A DNA stretch of 64,000 nt from DATDVD01 sp035290065 (GTDB lineage Bacteria > Pseudomonadota > Gammaproteobacteria > Coxiellales > Coxiellaceae), in NCBI GenBank assembly GCA_035290065.1, contig DATDVD010000032.1:1-64000 (forward strand), given 5' to 3'. The translations under genes were made by a program, and so were the position numbers. Below, one piece after another: positions 17,440 to 27,103 of this stretch; position 1 is the stretch's first letter; every line of letters starts with the position of its first letter. The notes under the pieces were generated by a model, which saw only the letters and a list, made by a program, of their open reading frames with translations, did not search any database and was not told the DNA's origin.

Positions 17440-19218
17440 ATGTCGAAGGATGATTTTTTAGAACATCCCGGTAACCAACCCGATGATAAAAGGCCTGAAG
17501 AGAAAACTCCTTCCTCTTTTGACAGAGCCGTACAAAATGTGCCTAGCCCAGGCGAAACAGATCCTTCCCGAGACACGGTTCATCGAGGCCTCCATGTTCA
17601 ACAAGCCACCCCTGCGGAACAAATGGTTCCCACAAAACCTGGCAGGCCTCGCTCGATAGCCACGGAAACTTCCACTCCTGAAACCAATAAACTCCCCGCT
17701 TCTTCCTCGCCGTCATCGGACGCACCGAGTCCCCAAACAACCCCTACGGGAATAGAAGCCACGGAAACTTCCACTCCTTCTGCCACACAAACATTCACCG
17801 GACGCCCAGCAGACACCTCTATAGGTGAACGCCCTAGCCCTCCTGGCACATTCTCCCGTGGCGAAGAAGGCTCCGAAACTCAACCCTTATTCTCGTCTAT
17901 GCCCACCGACACTGCTTCCCCTGCTCCGTCAGAGGGAGAGGCTACTCCCACCAGCCCTATCACCTCCACGGCTACTTCTCTTGAGGAAACTACTCCACAA
18001 AATGGAAGTACCAGCAATACAGCTGCTTCTCTTGAGGAAACTACTTCCCCAAATGAAAGCACCGGCAATGAGGGCAATGAAAATGAAGGTGCGAATAACG
18101 ACGGTGGGAACAGTGACGACGAAGGACAAACATTTATTGGAACAGAGTCAACCGATACCCTTACCGGGACACCGTGGGCCGATATTATTGAAGGCCGGGG
18201 CGGTAATGACACCCTCACAGGCGAAGCAGGAGACGACCTTATCCAAGGAGAAGCGGGCCTGGATACGCTCAAAGGCGGGGAAGGCAATGATACCTTGCAA
18301 GGCGGCAGCGACAATGACCTTTTATATGGCGAAGAAGGCAACGACATTCTCGAAGGCGGATCAGGAAATGATACCCTTCAAGGTGGCGAAGGCAGCGATA
18401 CATTGTCTGGAGGAGAAGGTAAGGACACTCTCCAAGGAGAGGGAGGAAAAGATATCCTTCACGGCGGTGACGATAACGACACAGTGGAAGGAGGAGAAGG
18501 AGACGATACCCTCTATGGGGAGGGCGGCAAGGATACCCTTAAAGGAGGCACAGGCCATGACACACTCGAAGGAGGAGAAAATAATGACACCTTGTATGGA
18601 GACGAAGGAGACGACACGCTTCAAGGAGATGCTGGTAAAGATACTCTTCGCGGCGGCTCTGGTCGTGATATTTTAACCGGGGGCGAAGACGATGATACTC
18701 TTTACGGAAACGAAGGAGATGACACACTTCAAGGAGACGCGGCCAAAGACACTCTTCGCGGCGGCGCCGGCAATGACCGCTTAGAAGGCGGTGCTGATGC
18801 TGATACTTTATACGGCGAAGAAGGCAACGACATTTTAGAAGGAGGTGAAGGAAAAGATACCCTCCGAGGGGGGGAAGGGAATGACACCCTCTACGGCAAT
18901 CAAGGAAACGATACCCTTTATGGAGAGGAAGGCTCCGATTCTTTTGTCTTTGGCGTAGGTGCTGGCAATGACACAGTGGCAGGCGGTAAAGGTGGCGGCT
19001 GGACCGATACGATTCGCCTGGAAGGAATAAGCAATGGTCCCTCCGTTAAGCTCGGCGGCGAAGGTACCTGGATATTAGAATTAGATAAGAAAAGCCCCGA
19101 TTACACGATCGACCAGGAAAATCACGTCCTGGAATTTAAAGGCGAAGGAAGCGGCACCATTACCCTTTCCGATGGGAGCGAACTGGACTTTAAAGACATC
19201 GAACGGATTGAGTGGTAG
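17440..19218 (+). CDS. RTX repeat protein, likely type I secretion substrate
   Basis: 592 residues from ATG 17440, chosen for AAGGAG 7 bp upstream; earlier in-frame codons lack a ribosome site. Residues 1-250 are low-complexity, rich in Ser, Thr, Pro and Glu. Residues 252-503 are 28 consecutive calcium-binding nonapeptides (GGxGxDxLx). The C-terminus (about 504-592), ending with LSDGSELDFKDIERIEW, resembles RTX secretion signals. No enzymatic or adhesin domain is evident. Divergent from its probable exporter. A TATACT at 17413-17418 may be its -10 box. Confidence 0.88.
   Translation: MSKDDFLEHPGNQPDDKRPEEKTPSSFDRAVQNVPSPGETDPSRDTVHRGLHVQQATPAEQMVPTKPGRPRSIATETSTPETNKLPASSSPSSDAPSPQTTPTGIEATETSTPSATQTFTGRPADTSIGERPSPPGTFSRGEEGSETQPLFSSMPTDTASPAPSEGEATPTSPITSTATSLEETTPQNGSTSNTAASLEETTSPNESTGNEGNENEGANNDGGNSDDEGQTFIGTESTDTLTGTPWADIIEGRGGNDTLTGEAGDDLIQGEAGLDTLKGGEGNDTLQGGSDNDLLYGEEGNDILEGGSGNDTLQGGEGSDTLSGGEGKDTLQGEGGKDILHGGDDNDTVEGGEGDDTLYGEGGKDTLKGGTGHDTLEGGENNDTLYGDEGDDTLQGDAGKDTLRGGSGRDILTGGEDDDTLYGNEGDDTLQGDAAKDTLRGGAGNDRLEGGADADTLYGEEGNDILEGGEGKDTLRGGEGNDTLYGNQGNDTLYGEEGSDSFVFGVGAGNDTVAGGKGGGWTDTIRLEGISNGPSVKLGGEGTWILELDKKSPDYTIDQENHVLEFKGEGSGTITLSDGSELDFKDIERIEW
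18193..18948 (+). repeat. 28 tandem 27-bp RTX nonapeptide units
   Basis: The DNA encodes 28 uninterrupted nonapeptides. The consensus at the protein level is G-G-x-G-N/K/D-D-T-L-x. Codon use differs between units, so the array is old enough to have diverged at the DNA level while the protein motif is kept. Expected to fold as a calcium-bound parallel beta-roll after export. Confidence 0.95.
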
Positions 19219-19246
19219 AAGCGTCTACAACCCATTATAATGAATC

Positions 19247-19891
19247 ATGCTACGTACTCTTTTAACATTACCGGATCAGGCAGACCGTCTATTACTGCAT
19301 TCGTGTTGCGCACCGTGTTCAGGCGAAGTGATGGAAGCGCTTTTAGCCTCGGGTATTCATTACACGATCTTTTTTTATAATCCCAATATTCATCCCCAAC
19401 AAGAATACGAAATCCGCAAAAACGAAAACATTCGATTTGCTGAAAAACACAGCGTTCCCTTTGTGGATGCCGATTATGATCGCGACCGTTGGTTTGAACG
19501 CGCCCGTGGCATGGAATACGAACCAGAGCGGGGACGCCGATGCACGATGTGTTTTGATATGCGATTTGAACGCACCGCGCTATATGCCCATGAAAATGGT
19601 TTCCCGGTTATCACCAGCTCTCTTGGCATCTCACGTTGGAAAAATATGGAACAGATTAATGAGTGTGGTATTCGCGCAGCCTCGAAATATCCGTCTTTAA
19701 CGTATTGGACTTATAATTGGCGCAAAGAAGGCGGTTCTCAACGCATGATTGAAATTTCTAAGCGTGAACAGTTTTATCAGCAAGAATATTGCGGCTGTGT
19801 CTATTCGTTGCGAGACACCAATCGTTGGCGCATACAGAATCAACGCGAGCGTATCAAAATGGGTATTAACTATTACGGAATAGGAAAATGA
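19247..19891 (+). CDS. queH: Epoxyqueuosine reductase QueH
   Basis: 214 residues. The cysteine motifs HSCCAPCSG near the N-terminus and [10 protein letters not shown] in the middle are those of QueH (former DUF208), the iron-sulfur enzyme performing the last step of queuosine synthesis in tRNA. A perfect TATAAT (19236-19241) lies 5 bp before the ATG and there is no Shine-Dalgarno, so the transcript is probably leaderless. The stop overlaps the next start by 4 bp. Confidence 0.93.
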   Translation: MLRTLLTLPDQADRLLLHSCCAPCSGEVMEALLASGIHYTIFFYNPNIHPQQEYEIRKNENIRFAEKHSVPFVDADYDRDRWFERARGMEYEPERGRRCTMCFDMRFERTALYAHENGFPVITSSLGISRWKNMEQINECGIRAASKYPSLTYWTYNWRKEGGSQRMIEISKREQFYQQEYCGCVYSLRDTNRWRIQNQRERIKMGINYYGIGK

Positions 19892-20406
19892 CAGTTATTA
19901 TTAGCCAAAACGTTGCCGTGTTAGTCGATGGCAATAACATTGAACGCAGTATTCACGACCTATGCGGTGATGTGGGAGCTATGTTGAATTTTGATAAATT
20001 AATTCCCAAATTAATTGGTAATCGTTCCCTCAATCGATTAGTGTATTTTCGAGAAGGTCGGCAAATTTCAGAAAAATTGGCAGAACGATTACACAGTTTA
20101 TTTCATGGTTCGGTACAACCCTGTCACAAGAGTGCGGATATTCCACTTTCCATTAAAGCCATGCAGCTTGCGAACAAAGTCGATACGATTATTATTATGT
20201 CCGGGGATTCCGATTATGTGGAATTGGTGCGGCATTTAAAATCAGACGGGGTGCGCGTTGAAATTGCAGCCGTTTCCACAACGACTTCCTCGGTGCTCAT
20301 GGAGGAAGCGGATCACTTTCACGCTATTGTGCAAGAAGATTGGTTTACCTTAAGCGGAAAAAATAGCAGCCGAAAAAATCCCCGCCATAATCCTAAGCGG
20401 GATTAA
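19888..20406 (+). CDS. NYN-domain (LabA/DUF88) putative RNase
   Basis: 172 residues. The PIN-like NYN fold is shown by [11 protein letters not shown] at the start, [14 protein letters not shown] in the middle and the downstream acidic region EEADHFHAI. These Asp residues form the metal site in related nucleases. ATGA overlap with queH means coupled translation, so a role in tRNA or RNA turnover is plausible. The target is not known. Confidence 0.88.
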   Translation: MTVIISQNVAVLVDGNNIERSIHDLCGDVGAMLNFDKLIPKLIGNRSLNRLVYFREGRQISEKLAERLHSLFHGSVQPCHKSADIPLSIKAMQLANKVDTIIIMSGDSDYVELVRHLKSDGVRVEIAAVSTTTSSVLMEEADHFHAIVQEDWFTLSGKNSSRKNPRHNPKRD

Positions 20407-20494
20407 ACCGTGAAAAAATAGCGCAAGGCATCCAAAAACTTTGCTTCAAAATGTTCACAAAATACACAAAATAGGTGGGATCTTCTGTGAACAG

Positions 20495-20523
20495 TAGACA
20501 TTGTCGCCTTCTATGCCTAGAAT
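20495..20523 (+). promoter_or_regulatory. Promoter of aroQ-accB-accC, possibly leaderless
   Basis: TAGACA (20495-20500), a 17-bp spacer and TAGAAT (20518-20523). The aroQ ATG is only 6 bp beyond the -10 box and lacks a Shine-Dalgarno, so initiation would fall at or next to the start codon. Confidence 0.6.
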
Positions 20524-20529
20524 GGCGCG

Positions 20530-20994
20530 ATGGCACGTTTATTAGTCTTACATGGTCCTAATTTAAATTTGCTGGGATCCCGGGAGCCTATGCTCTATGG
20601 CAACACGCCCTTAACAGCAATCGATCAAGCGCTTAAATTAGAAGCGGAAGCCCTGGGCCATCAAATTCAGAGTATTCAGAGCAACGCCGAAGATAAATTG
20701 GTGGATGCCATTCAAAGTGCAAAAAAATTTAATGTGGATTGTATTCTGATCAATCCGGCGGCCTTTACTCATACGAGTATTGCCATTCGAGATGCCTTGC
20801 TAGCGGTTCAAATTCCTACGATTGAAGTGCACCTCACTATTCCCGAAGCACGAGAACCGTTTCGGCACACGTCATTAATTGCGGATATTGTGATAGGCCG
20901 CATCCAAGGGTTTGGCGCATTTTCTTACGAATTGGCGCTAAGCGCCGCCCACCAATTTTTGCAAACCCAACTCCTGAACGAGGAAACACGCTAA
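20530..20994 (+). CDS. aroQ: Type II 3-dehydroquinate dehydratase
   Basis: 154 residues. Characteristic motifs are [20 protein letters not shown] (with the catalytic Arg and Tyr region), NPAAFTHTS, and [14 protein letters not shown] with the catalytic His. It dehydrates 3-dehydroquinate in the shikimate pathway. The usual Asn after EVH(I/L)S/T is replaced by Ile, a small deviation. The stop and the accB start share one base (TAATG), an arrangement conserved in many proteobacteria. Confidence 0.95.
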   Translation: MARLLVLHGPNLNLLGSREPMLYGNTPLTAIDQALKLEAEALGHQIQSIQSNAEDKLVDAIQSAKKFNVDCILINPAAFTHTSIAIRDALLAVQIPTIEVHLTIPEAREPFRHTSLIADIVIGRIQGFGAFSYELALSAAHQFLQTQLLNEETR

Positions 20995-21464
20995 TGGATA
21001 TTCGTACCATTAAAAAATTAATCGAACTGATCAATGAAACCGGTGTCGGCGAAATCGAAGTCACTAGCAAAGAAGGGGATGCTGTCCGCATTAGTCGACA
21101 CATGGGAACCACTCCTTTGTATATGCCAACACCTCCTCCCGCTGTGGTTGCCGCGCTGCCGATGAATGAAAAAGCGCAGCCGGGCAAAACGGAGCACTCT
21201 CCTAAAAAAGAAGTGCCAGAAGGACACACGGTTAAATCCCCAATGGTAGGAACCGTTTATTTAGCCTCCAAACCCGGCGCTAAACCCTTTGTGGAAGTAG
21301 GCCAACGCGTAAGCGCAGGCGACACGCTGTGTATTATTGAAGCCATGAAAATGTTTAACGAGATTGAAGCGGACGTATCGGGTGTATTGAGCGCTCGTTT
21401 AATTGAAAATCAACATCCCGTAGAGTTTGATCAACCTCTTTTTGTAATCGACACAGATGCCTAA
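20994..21464 (+). CDS. accB: Biotin carboxyl carrier protein of acetyl-CoA carboxylase
   Basis: 156 residues. The N-terminal helix [17 protein letters not shown], a Pro/Ala-rich linker (about 40-75) and a C-terminal biotinyl domain with the biotinylated Lys in EAMKM are all present. It carries the carboxyl group between AccC and AccAD in fatty acid synthesis. Located between aroQ and accC as in many gammaproteobacteria. Confidence 0.96.
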   Translation: MDIRTIKKLIELINETGVGEIEVTSKEGDAVRISRHMGTTPLYMPTPPPAVVAALPMNEKAQPGKTEHSPKKEVPEGHTVKSPMVGTVYLASKPGAKPFVEVGQRVSAGDTLCIIEAMKMFNEIEADVSGVLSARLIENQHPVEFDQPLFVIDTDA

Positions 21465-21469
21465 TCATT

Positions 21470-22825
21470 ATGTTTAAGAAAATTTTAATTGCCAATCGGG
21501 GTGAAATTGCCCTGCGAATTTTAAGGGCGTGCAAAGAAATGGGTATTGAAACCGTGGCCATTTATTCCACGGCCGATGCTGAATTAATGCACGTACGGTT
21601 AGCCGATGAAACCGTCTGTATTGGACCGCCCAATAGCGCGGAAAGTTATCTGAATATTCCTGCTGTTATTTCAGCCGCGGAAATCACGGATGCAGATGCA
21701 CTGCATCCAGGCTATGGTTTTTTGGCAGAAAATGCGGATTTTGCAGAACGCGTGCAAGAATCGGGCTTTACGTTTATTGGCCCTGCTCCAGAAACTATTC
21801 GCCTAATGGGCAATAAAGTGTCTGCGATTCACACGATGCGAAAAGCCGGTATTCCCTGTATTCCAGGTTCAAACGGTGCATTAGGAAACGATGAACCACA
21901 CAATTTAAAACTGGCTAATCAAATTGGCTATCCCGTCATTATTAAAGCCGCAGGCGGTGGTGGCGGACGAGGCATGCGTGTCGTGCGGGCCGATAACGAG
22001 CTGATTAATGCTATTGCAATGACAAAAACGGAAGCCCAAGCAGCTTTCGGTACCGATGAAGTGTACATGGAAAAATTCTTAGAAAATCCGCGCCATATTG
22101 AGATTCAGATATTAGCGGATGGACAAGGACATGCCATTCATTTAGGCGAACGAGATTGCTCACTGCAACGACGCCATCAAAAAGTATTGGAAGAAGCTCC
22201 TGCACCCGGTATTACCGAAGAACAACGTCAAAAAATTGGCCGCCGGTGTGCAGAAGCTTGCATAGAAATTAATTATCGCGGCGTAGGGACGTTTGAATTT
22301 TTATACGAAAACGATGAATTCTATTTTATCGAAATGAATACGCGTATCCAGGTGGAACATCCTGTCACAGAATTGATTACGGGTGTGGATTTAATTAAAG
22401 AACATATTAAAGTGGCCTCGGGTTTGCCACTGACATTAACGCAAGACGATATTCGTATTAAAGGGCACGCCATTGAATGCCGCATTAATGCAGAAGATCC
22501 TAATAATTTCTTACCATGCCCTGGATTAGTCAGTATGTATCATGCGCCGGGTGGGCCGGGTATTCGAATGGATTCTCATCTTTACAGTGGTTATAAAGTG
22601 CCGCCCTATTACGATTCTTTAATTGGAAAATTAATTGCTTATGGGGAAACCCGTGAAATGGCGCTACGTCGCATGCACAATGCACTGCATGAAATTGTGG
22701 TGGATGGTATTAAAACCAATATTCCCCTGCATCATAAATTAGTGCAAGATGAGCAGTTTAAACGCGGCGGCGTGAATATTCATTATCTTGAGAAGAAATT
22801 AAAGGCGGAGAAGGAAGGGCTCTAA
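21470..22825 (+). CDS. accC: Biotin carboxylase subunit of acetyl-CoA carboxylase
   Basis: 451 residues, the usual length. The start [18 protein letters not shown], the ATP-grasp glycine-rich loop [14 protein letters not shown], and the active-site segment [16 protein letters not shown] are unmistakable. It carboxylates biotin on AccB using ATP and bicarbonate. It begins 5 bp after accB. The 3' end overlaps the convergent AbiEi-like gene by 4 bp. Confidence 0.97.
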   Translation: MFKKILIANRGEIALRILRACKEMGIETVAIYSTADAELMHVRLADETVCIGPPNSAESYLNIPAVISAAEITDADALHPGYGFLAENADFAERVQESGFTFIGPAPETIRLMGNKVSAIHTMRKAGIPCIPGSNGALGNDEPHNLKLANQIGYPVIIKAAGGGGGRGMRVVRADNELINAIAMTKTEAQAAFGTDEVYMEKFLENPRHIEIQILADGQGHAIHLGERDCSLQRRHQKVLEEAPAPGITEEQRQKIGRRCAEACIEINYRGVGTFEFLYENDEFYFIEMNTRIQVEHPVTELITGVDLIKEHIKVASGLPLTLTQDDIRIKGHAIECRINAEDPNNFLPCPGLVSMYHAPGGPGIRMDSHLYSGYKVPPYYDSLIGKLIAYGETREMALRRMHNALHEIVVDGIKTNIPLHHKLVQDEQFKRGGVNIHYLEKKLKAEKEGL

Positions 22826-23580
22826 GAAATTAATTCCATGGGCGGTAATGAAAGTTGGTATTTTGCGTGAAATTGCCCGCCCCCTGCAATCACCCGTTTC
22901 CCTGACCCTAAATCAACCCGTGAAAGATCAATCGATTGAAGCCATTCGTGGTGATGCGCTTCTGCTAAAAATAAAAATAACCGCTTTACTTTAACGGACG
23001 TACAATCTTCTAATAACGATTGAACCAACAAAGGCCGTAATGTTTTTACATGGCCCATCAATTGCACAACTTTCTCATAATCCATTTTATTGGGCACCAA
23101 ATATAAAACTTCCATCACCGCCCGTTCCAGGGTTGAGATTTTTATCTCAAAATCACCTGCTTGAAAACGCTCAATTCCTAAACGACGATTATGGTTAAAT
23201 AAGTTAGTTTTAAAGGTGCGAAACCGTCTGCCCCACTCCGTTTGTTTAAACCAGCGGGGGATTTTTTCCTCGGGTACCGCAAAGAGCATGACAGGATCCA
23301 TCTCTAAAAAAGAAAGTTTTTTAATGTAATACTGAAAGGCACTTAAGCCACCAATATGAACACAGCCATTTAAATGGGTTTGAATGGCGTATAAGCCACC
23401 CAAATAATTGATGGGATCCTTAGCTTGGGCATAAGCCCCATTGGAAAGCCGGTTTAAAAGACCGGATCGAACATAGTTATCAGCTAATTGACGGTAAATA
23501 CCGAAAGAGGCGAGCCAGGGGAGTACCGCCACTGTCCCTTGTGGCCAATGATCCATCATCTGTTTGAGCTTCCTACCCAT
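22822..23580 (-). CDS. AbiEi-type antitoxin-like regulator, orphan
   Basis: 252 residues. An N-terminal winged-helix region ([31 protein letters not shown]) is followed by the C-terminal region typical of type IV AbiEi antitoxins ([28 protein letters not shown]). AbiEi proteins repress their own operon and oppose the nucleotidyltransferase toxin AbiEii. No AbiEii gene follows: accC is directly convergent and the other side holds an unrelated membrane protein. It is therefore a solitary regulator or a remnant that kept its reading frame. Confidence 0.8.
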   Translation of the reverse strand: MGRKLKQMMDHWPQGTVAVLPWLASFGIYRQLADNYVRSGLLNRLSNGAYAQAKDPINYLGGLYAIQTHLNGCVHIGGLSAFQYYIKKLSFLEMDPVMLFAVPEEKIPRWFKQTEWGRRFRTFKTNLFNHNRRLGIERFQAGDFEIKISTLERAVMEVLYLVPNKMDYEKVVQLMGHVKTLRPLLVQSLLEDCTSVKVKRLFLFLAEAHHHEWLQSIDLSRVDLGSGKRVIAGGGQFHAKYQLSLPPMELIS

Positions 23581-23675
23581 ATTTATCCTTTATCGATCAA
23601 ACCCGTTTCCTTGAGTAACTGCTGGACAAAATATCACTTTACTAAACAAAATGCAATCCTGTAAGATGCCGGCCT

Positions 23676-24260
23676 ATGGCCATGACACACCCTGAATTTA
23701 TTGCCTTTGCCGCTCGCCTCGAGGCGATCATCCAAAATCCTGGTCTGTTTGAGCAGCCTCGAGAGGCTCTTGAGGCTCAAGTAGCCGGCTTAGATCCCGA
23801 GTTAAACCGGTTAAGTGCGGAACAGGTCATCGCTCTAAAAAAGCACGTGCCAACCCCCTTTGATGTCGCCATAGCTTCTATTCGACTGGAGTGTACAGCA
23901 GAACGATTTTTCGATCATCTTAAACTAGCTGGTATATTTTTACTGGGGGTTATAGGTACGTATGGGTTTAACCGACTAGCCTGCGACTTTATCGTTAGAA
24001 GAAAAGGCAGCGCGGAGTGTGAACCGACTTGCTTATCGATAAACCCTCTTCTTCCTATCTTCCTTGGCTTAGTCCTCGTATTAGCCTCCACCTTAGTGCC
24101 TACTGCTTCCCGCCGCTCGCTCACGGCAAAAATGGAACGTTTAGAGACTCAAATACTCTTATACCAAGCTTTTCAAAGAGTGATCGAAGAAAAATTAAAC
24201 ACTCGGTTAAATAGGCTACAAGAAGAAGCTTCTTCCACTGCTCCCCGAAGCAGGCGTTAA
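23676..24260 (+). CDS. Orphan two-TM protein
   Basis: 194 residues, no recognised family. The acidic N-terminal region (1-80) is followed by two membrane segments (about 84-103 and 122-144) around a Cys-containing loop and a helical, coiled-coil-like tail ending in basic residues. No Shine-Dalgarno is present; a TAAGAT box (23662-23667) sits 8 bp before the ATG. The layout (soluble part, TM hairpin, charged tail) resembles the orphan proteins at 6403 and 30026. Its 3' end overlaps the convergent gene by 4 bp. Confidence 0.65.
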   Translation: MAMTHPEFIAFAARLEAIIQNPGLFEQPREALEAQVAGLDPELNRLSAEQVIALKKHVPTPFDVAIASIRLECTAERFFDHLKLAGIFLLGVIGTYGFNRLACDFIVRRKGSAECEPTCLSINPLLPIFLGLVLVLASTLVPTASRRSLTAKMERLETQILLYQAFQRVIEEKLNTRLNRLQEEASSTAPRSRR

Positions 24261-25030
24261 TTCATGCACGATTCCACATACGTTCGGGCATTATTCAATT
24301 CCCACTGCTCATAAATATCATTATATAAATCACAGCGGCCATCACGAATCAGATGAATACCCCGTATCAGGCGAATTTCTTCCGGGGGCGTTAAGTAGAT
24401 TTGATTAATGGCATTGAGAAAATCCGGATAATGTTCATTGGAATCGTGTAAAATATGATGATCGATATACTGACACGCCAAACGTTTCTGAAAAATTTCT
24501 TCCCTTCCATCGGTTTTAGCAATCACAAAACGACTGGTAAATAAAAAATCCCGAGAAAGTTGAATGGCTCGGAACTCGAGCGGAATAATCCGCTCCGTCA
24601 TTAAAATAGCGCCTAAGATTTCGTACAAATCACCTTTTAATTCCATATAGTGCATTTGTTTATTATATTGAATCACCGAACTTAAAGGGCGAGCCCGTTT
24701 CAAAACAGCAGGCGTAATATCCAACGCATTTAAAAAATGGGATTGCCAAGTGGCATGTGAATTTTCAGGATGCATTTTTCCTTCTGCATCAAACCCTGTT
24801 TCATCACACAGATTCCTTCGTAACGATTGAGTCAAAGGCTCTAATTTTTGTTCTTCAGCAATATCTAATGCCATCGTTAATTGACGAATGAGCTGGGAAC
24901 GGATAAGGGCTTTCTGGATAATCAAAAGCTTAAATTGATCCGGATTAATTCGACGCAACATCATACGCCGAATGGCCATGTTCGCCACAACGGATTGCAT
25001 GGCTTTATTGATCACAGCATGTAAATCCAT
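24257..25030 (-). CDS. Haem-oxygenase-fold (TenA/PqqC/diiron oxidase-like) protein
   Basis: 257 all-helical residues. The segments LCDETG, HATWQSHFLNAL, MELKGDLYEILGAILMTE and IDHHILHDSNEHYPDFLNAI give the spaced Glu/His/Asp pattern of haem-oxygenase-like diiron oxidases and related iron-containing redox enzymes (which include chlamydial CADD). The family assignment is from pattern only and the substrate is unknown. The start is supported by AAAGGAG upstream. Confidence 0.5.
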   Translation of the reverse strand: MDLHAVINKAMQSVVANMAIRRMMLRRINPDQFKLLIIQKALIRSQLIRQLTMALDIAEEQKLEPLTQSLRRNLCDETGFDAEGKMHPENSHATWQSHFLNALDITPAVLKRARPLSSVIQYNKQMHYMELKGDLYEILGAILMTERIIPLEFRAIQLSRDFLFTSRFVIAKTDGREEIFQKRLACQYIDHHILHDSNEHYPDFLNAINQIYLTPPEEIRLIRGIHLIRDGRCDLYNDIYEQWELNNARTYVESCMN

Positions 25031-25133
25031 GGCTGCAACTCCTTTATTGATGTGAATGAAGATCCTTGAGCAGGTAAAAAACCCAGATCCGTGGCGAGAA
25101 GTGCTCGAACAATTCCTGTTGAAAAATTATACG

Positions 25134-26987
25134 CTAATTTTCTTTTGACGCAACAAAACTTGCCAGCGTTTCATGCAATTGTTTTAACGTCACCGGTTTG
25201 CTTAAAAAGCCATCCATTCCAGCTTCAAAACAACGGGCTTTTTCTTTATCGGTAACATGAGCCGTTAACGCAATAATCGGGGTATCTTTATTAGGGCCGC
25301 CACTTTCTCGAATGGCTTCAGCAACGGCCAAACCATCCACATCCGGCAATCCAATATCCATTAAAATTAAATGATACCGTCGGGAAGCAGCACGAATCGC
25401 AGCTCTTCCCCCGGAATCTACGGTATCAATTTCGCATCCTAATTTTTCCAAAAACATTTGAGCCACCCGTTGACCCATCGCATCATCTTCAACGAGTAAG
25501 ATGCGGCATTTATCGCGGGGCAATTCCAACACCTGAAATCGAGTGGGTTCTTCTTCCCGCAAAGACTGATTTCTGGGTAAACGCACTTCGACCGGCAATC
25601 GACAGGTAAAGACGCTGCCCTGCCCTTTTTGGCTTTGAACACTCACCGTTCCACCTAATGCTTCTACCAACTGGCGCACAATGTTAAGCCCTAACCCAAT
25701 GCCACTATGGCGACCCTTGTAAGAAGGATCAATACGGGTAAAACGCTCGAAAATAGTGTCTAAATATTCAGGATCAATACCAATGCCTGTATCACTGACC
25801 ACGAATTCTAGATTGGTTTTTCCATATTTATCGCGCATTAAATCTATGATCACTCGAATCTCACCGGTTTCGGTAAATTTTAATGAATTAGTCACAAGGT
25901 TAATCAGAATACGCTTTAATACGTCCGGATCGGTTTGAATGCCTAAGGGATGAGTGCGGAATTCAATCTGAAAACTTAATCCTTTGTCTTCTCCTTGGCG
26001 CTTAAGTTGTTTTAATGTTTCGTTTACAAGCTCTCCAATATTCACTTCGGTAAAATGCAGCGGATAATTGTCTGCTTCCAATTGAGAAATATTCAGAACA
26101 TCATCTACTAATCGCAATAATACTTGACCCGAAGTTCGAATATCTTCTAGAAAAGGACGAATTTTAATATTTTGTTCTTCCAATAATAAAGCTTCTGATA
26201 ATCCTAAAATAGCATTCAACGGCGTTCGAAAATCGTGGCTCATATTCGCAATAAAATCAGATTTAGCACGATTGGCAATTTCGGCTTTTTCTTTGGCCTT
26301 CATTAATTCCTGCTCAATACGTTTTTGCTCAGTAATATCCGCTGAAACCGCTAAAATACCAATGATTCGATTGGAGGGGTCATAGATAGGCACTTTGTTA
26401 ATTAGCACCGAAATTTTTTTACCGCCTGCTACTGACAGTATTTGCTCTACGTCCACAAGGGGCTGGCCCCTTAATACGGCTTTATCTCGTGAGACAAATG
26501 TTTCAGCCGTATCGCCCTCCTGAGACCAGGGAAGATCGTAATCCGTTTTGCCAACAATCTCTTTAGGGGAATGTAATCCCACTAAACGCGCATAATTTTC
26601 ATTACAGCCTAAATAAATCGAATGGTTGTCTTTCCAAAAAATATATTGGGGTAGGTGTTTAACAATCGTATCGAGAAAAATTTGACTATACCCACCGCCG
26701 GAGGAATTGTTCTGTGGAATACCTACTAAAAAATAGCCGTTTTCTATGGGTTGCAAATGCCAAAGATAATCAGAGGTGGTTTCGCCAAACAAGGCATTGT
26801 ATTGTTTTTCATTTAATAAAGTGACTAACGGTTGATCAAACGCTTCCGCTTCCGTACATTCCAACCAATGTTGCGCGGCCGTATTTAAAGCAAGCACATG
26901 GAATTGTGGTGTTAATTCAATAACTAGATGATGCCCTTTGGAAAAATAGTGCACTAACTGGTTTGTATTAAGTGATTTTCTAAGCAT
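25134..26987 (-). CDS. Soluble PAS hybrid sensor histidine kinase / response regulator
   Basis: 617 residues without a clear membrane helix. Domain order: a PAS-like region (about 10-90), a PAS/PAC domain (about 103-225), a HisKA dimerisation domain with phospho-acceptor His251 (SHDFRTPL), a HATPase domain with N box NLVTNSLK and G boxes DTGIGI and GLGLNIV, and a receiver domain with Asp544 (LMDIGLPDVDG). There is no Hpt domain, so phosphotransfer must end on a separate protein. The organisation is ArcB-like without the membrane anchor. No cognate regulator is adjacent. Confidence 0.92.
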   Translation of the reverse strand: MLRKSLNTNQLVHYFSKGHHLVIELTPQFHVLALNTAAQHWLECTEAEAFDQPLVTLLNEKQYNALFGETTSDYLWHLQPIENGYFLVGIPQNNSSGGGYSQIFLDTIVKHLPQYIFWKDNHSIYLGCNENYARLVGLHSPKEIVGKTDYDLPWSQEGDTAETFVSRDKAVLRGQPLVDVEQILSVAGGKKISVLINKVPIYDPSNRIIGILAVSADITEQKRIEQELMKAKEKAEIANRAKSDFIANMSHDFRTPLNAILGLSEALLLEEQNIKIRPFLEDIRTSGQVLLRLVDDVLNISQLEADNYPLHFTEVNIGELVNETLKQLKRQGEDKGLSFQIEFRTHPLGIQTDPDVLKRILINLVTNSLKFTETGEIRVIIDLMRDKYGKTNLEFVVSDTGIGIDPEYLDTIFERFTRIDPSYKGRHSGIGLGLNIVRQLVEALGGTVSVQSQKGQGSVFTCRLPVEVRLPRNQSLREEEPTRFQVLELPRDKCRILLVEDDAMGQRVAQMFLEKLGCEIDTVDSGGRAAIRAASRRYHLILMDIGLPDVDGLAVAEAIRESGGPNKDTPIIALTAHVTDKEKARCFEAGMDGFLSKPVTLKQLHETLASFVASKEN

Positions 26988-27103
26988 GAGAAATGCCGAT
27001 CCATTAGGGTCTATGGGAGGCTCTATTGTAAAGAAAACCCCTCGCTATAGCAATTCTCTGGGTCACATTAAGCAAAAGATAACTATATAGAATCCCTAAA
27101 ATA

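Noticed and set aside
17825..18676. Long overlapping reading frames on both strands within the RTX gene
   Set aside because: They are shadows caused by the repetitive, stop-poor RTX codons; no ribosome sites and low-complexity products.
18193..18948. CRISPR-like regular repeat
   Set aside because: Units are contiguous 27-bp coding repeats without spacers; they encode RTX nonapeptides.
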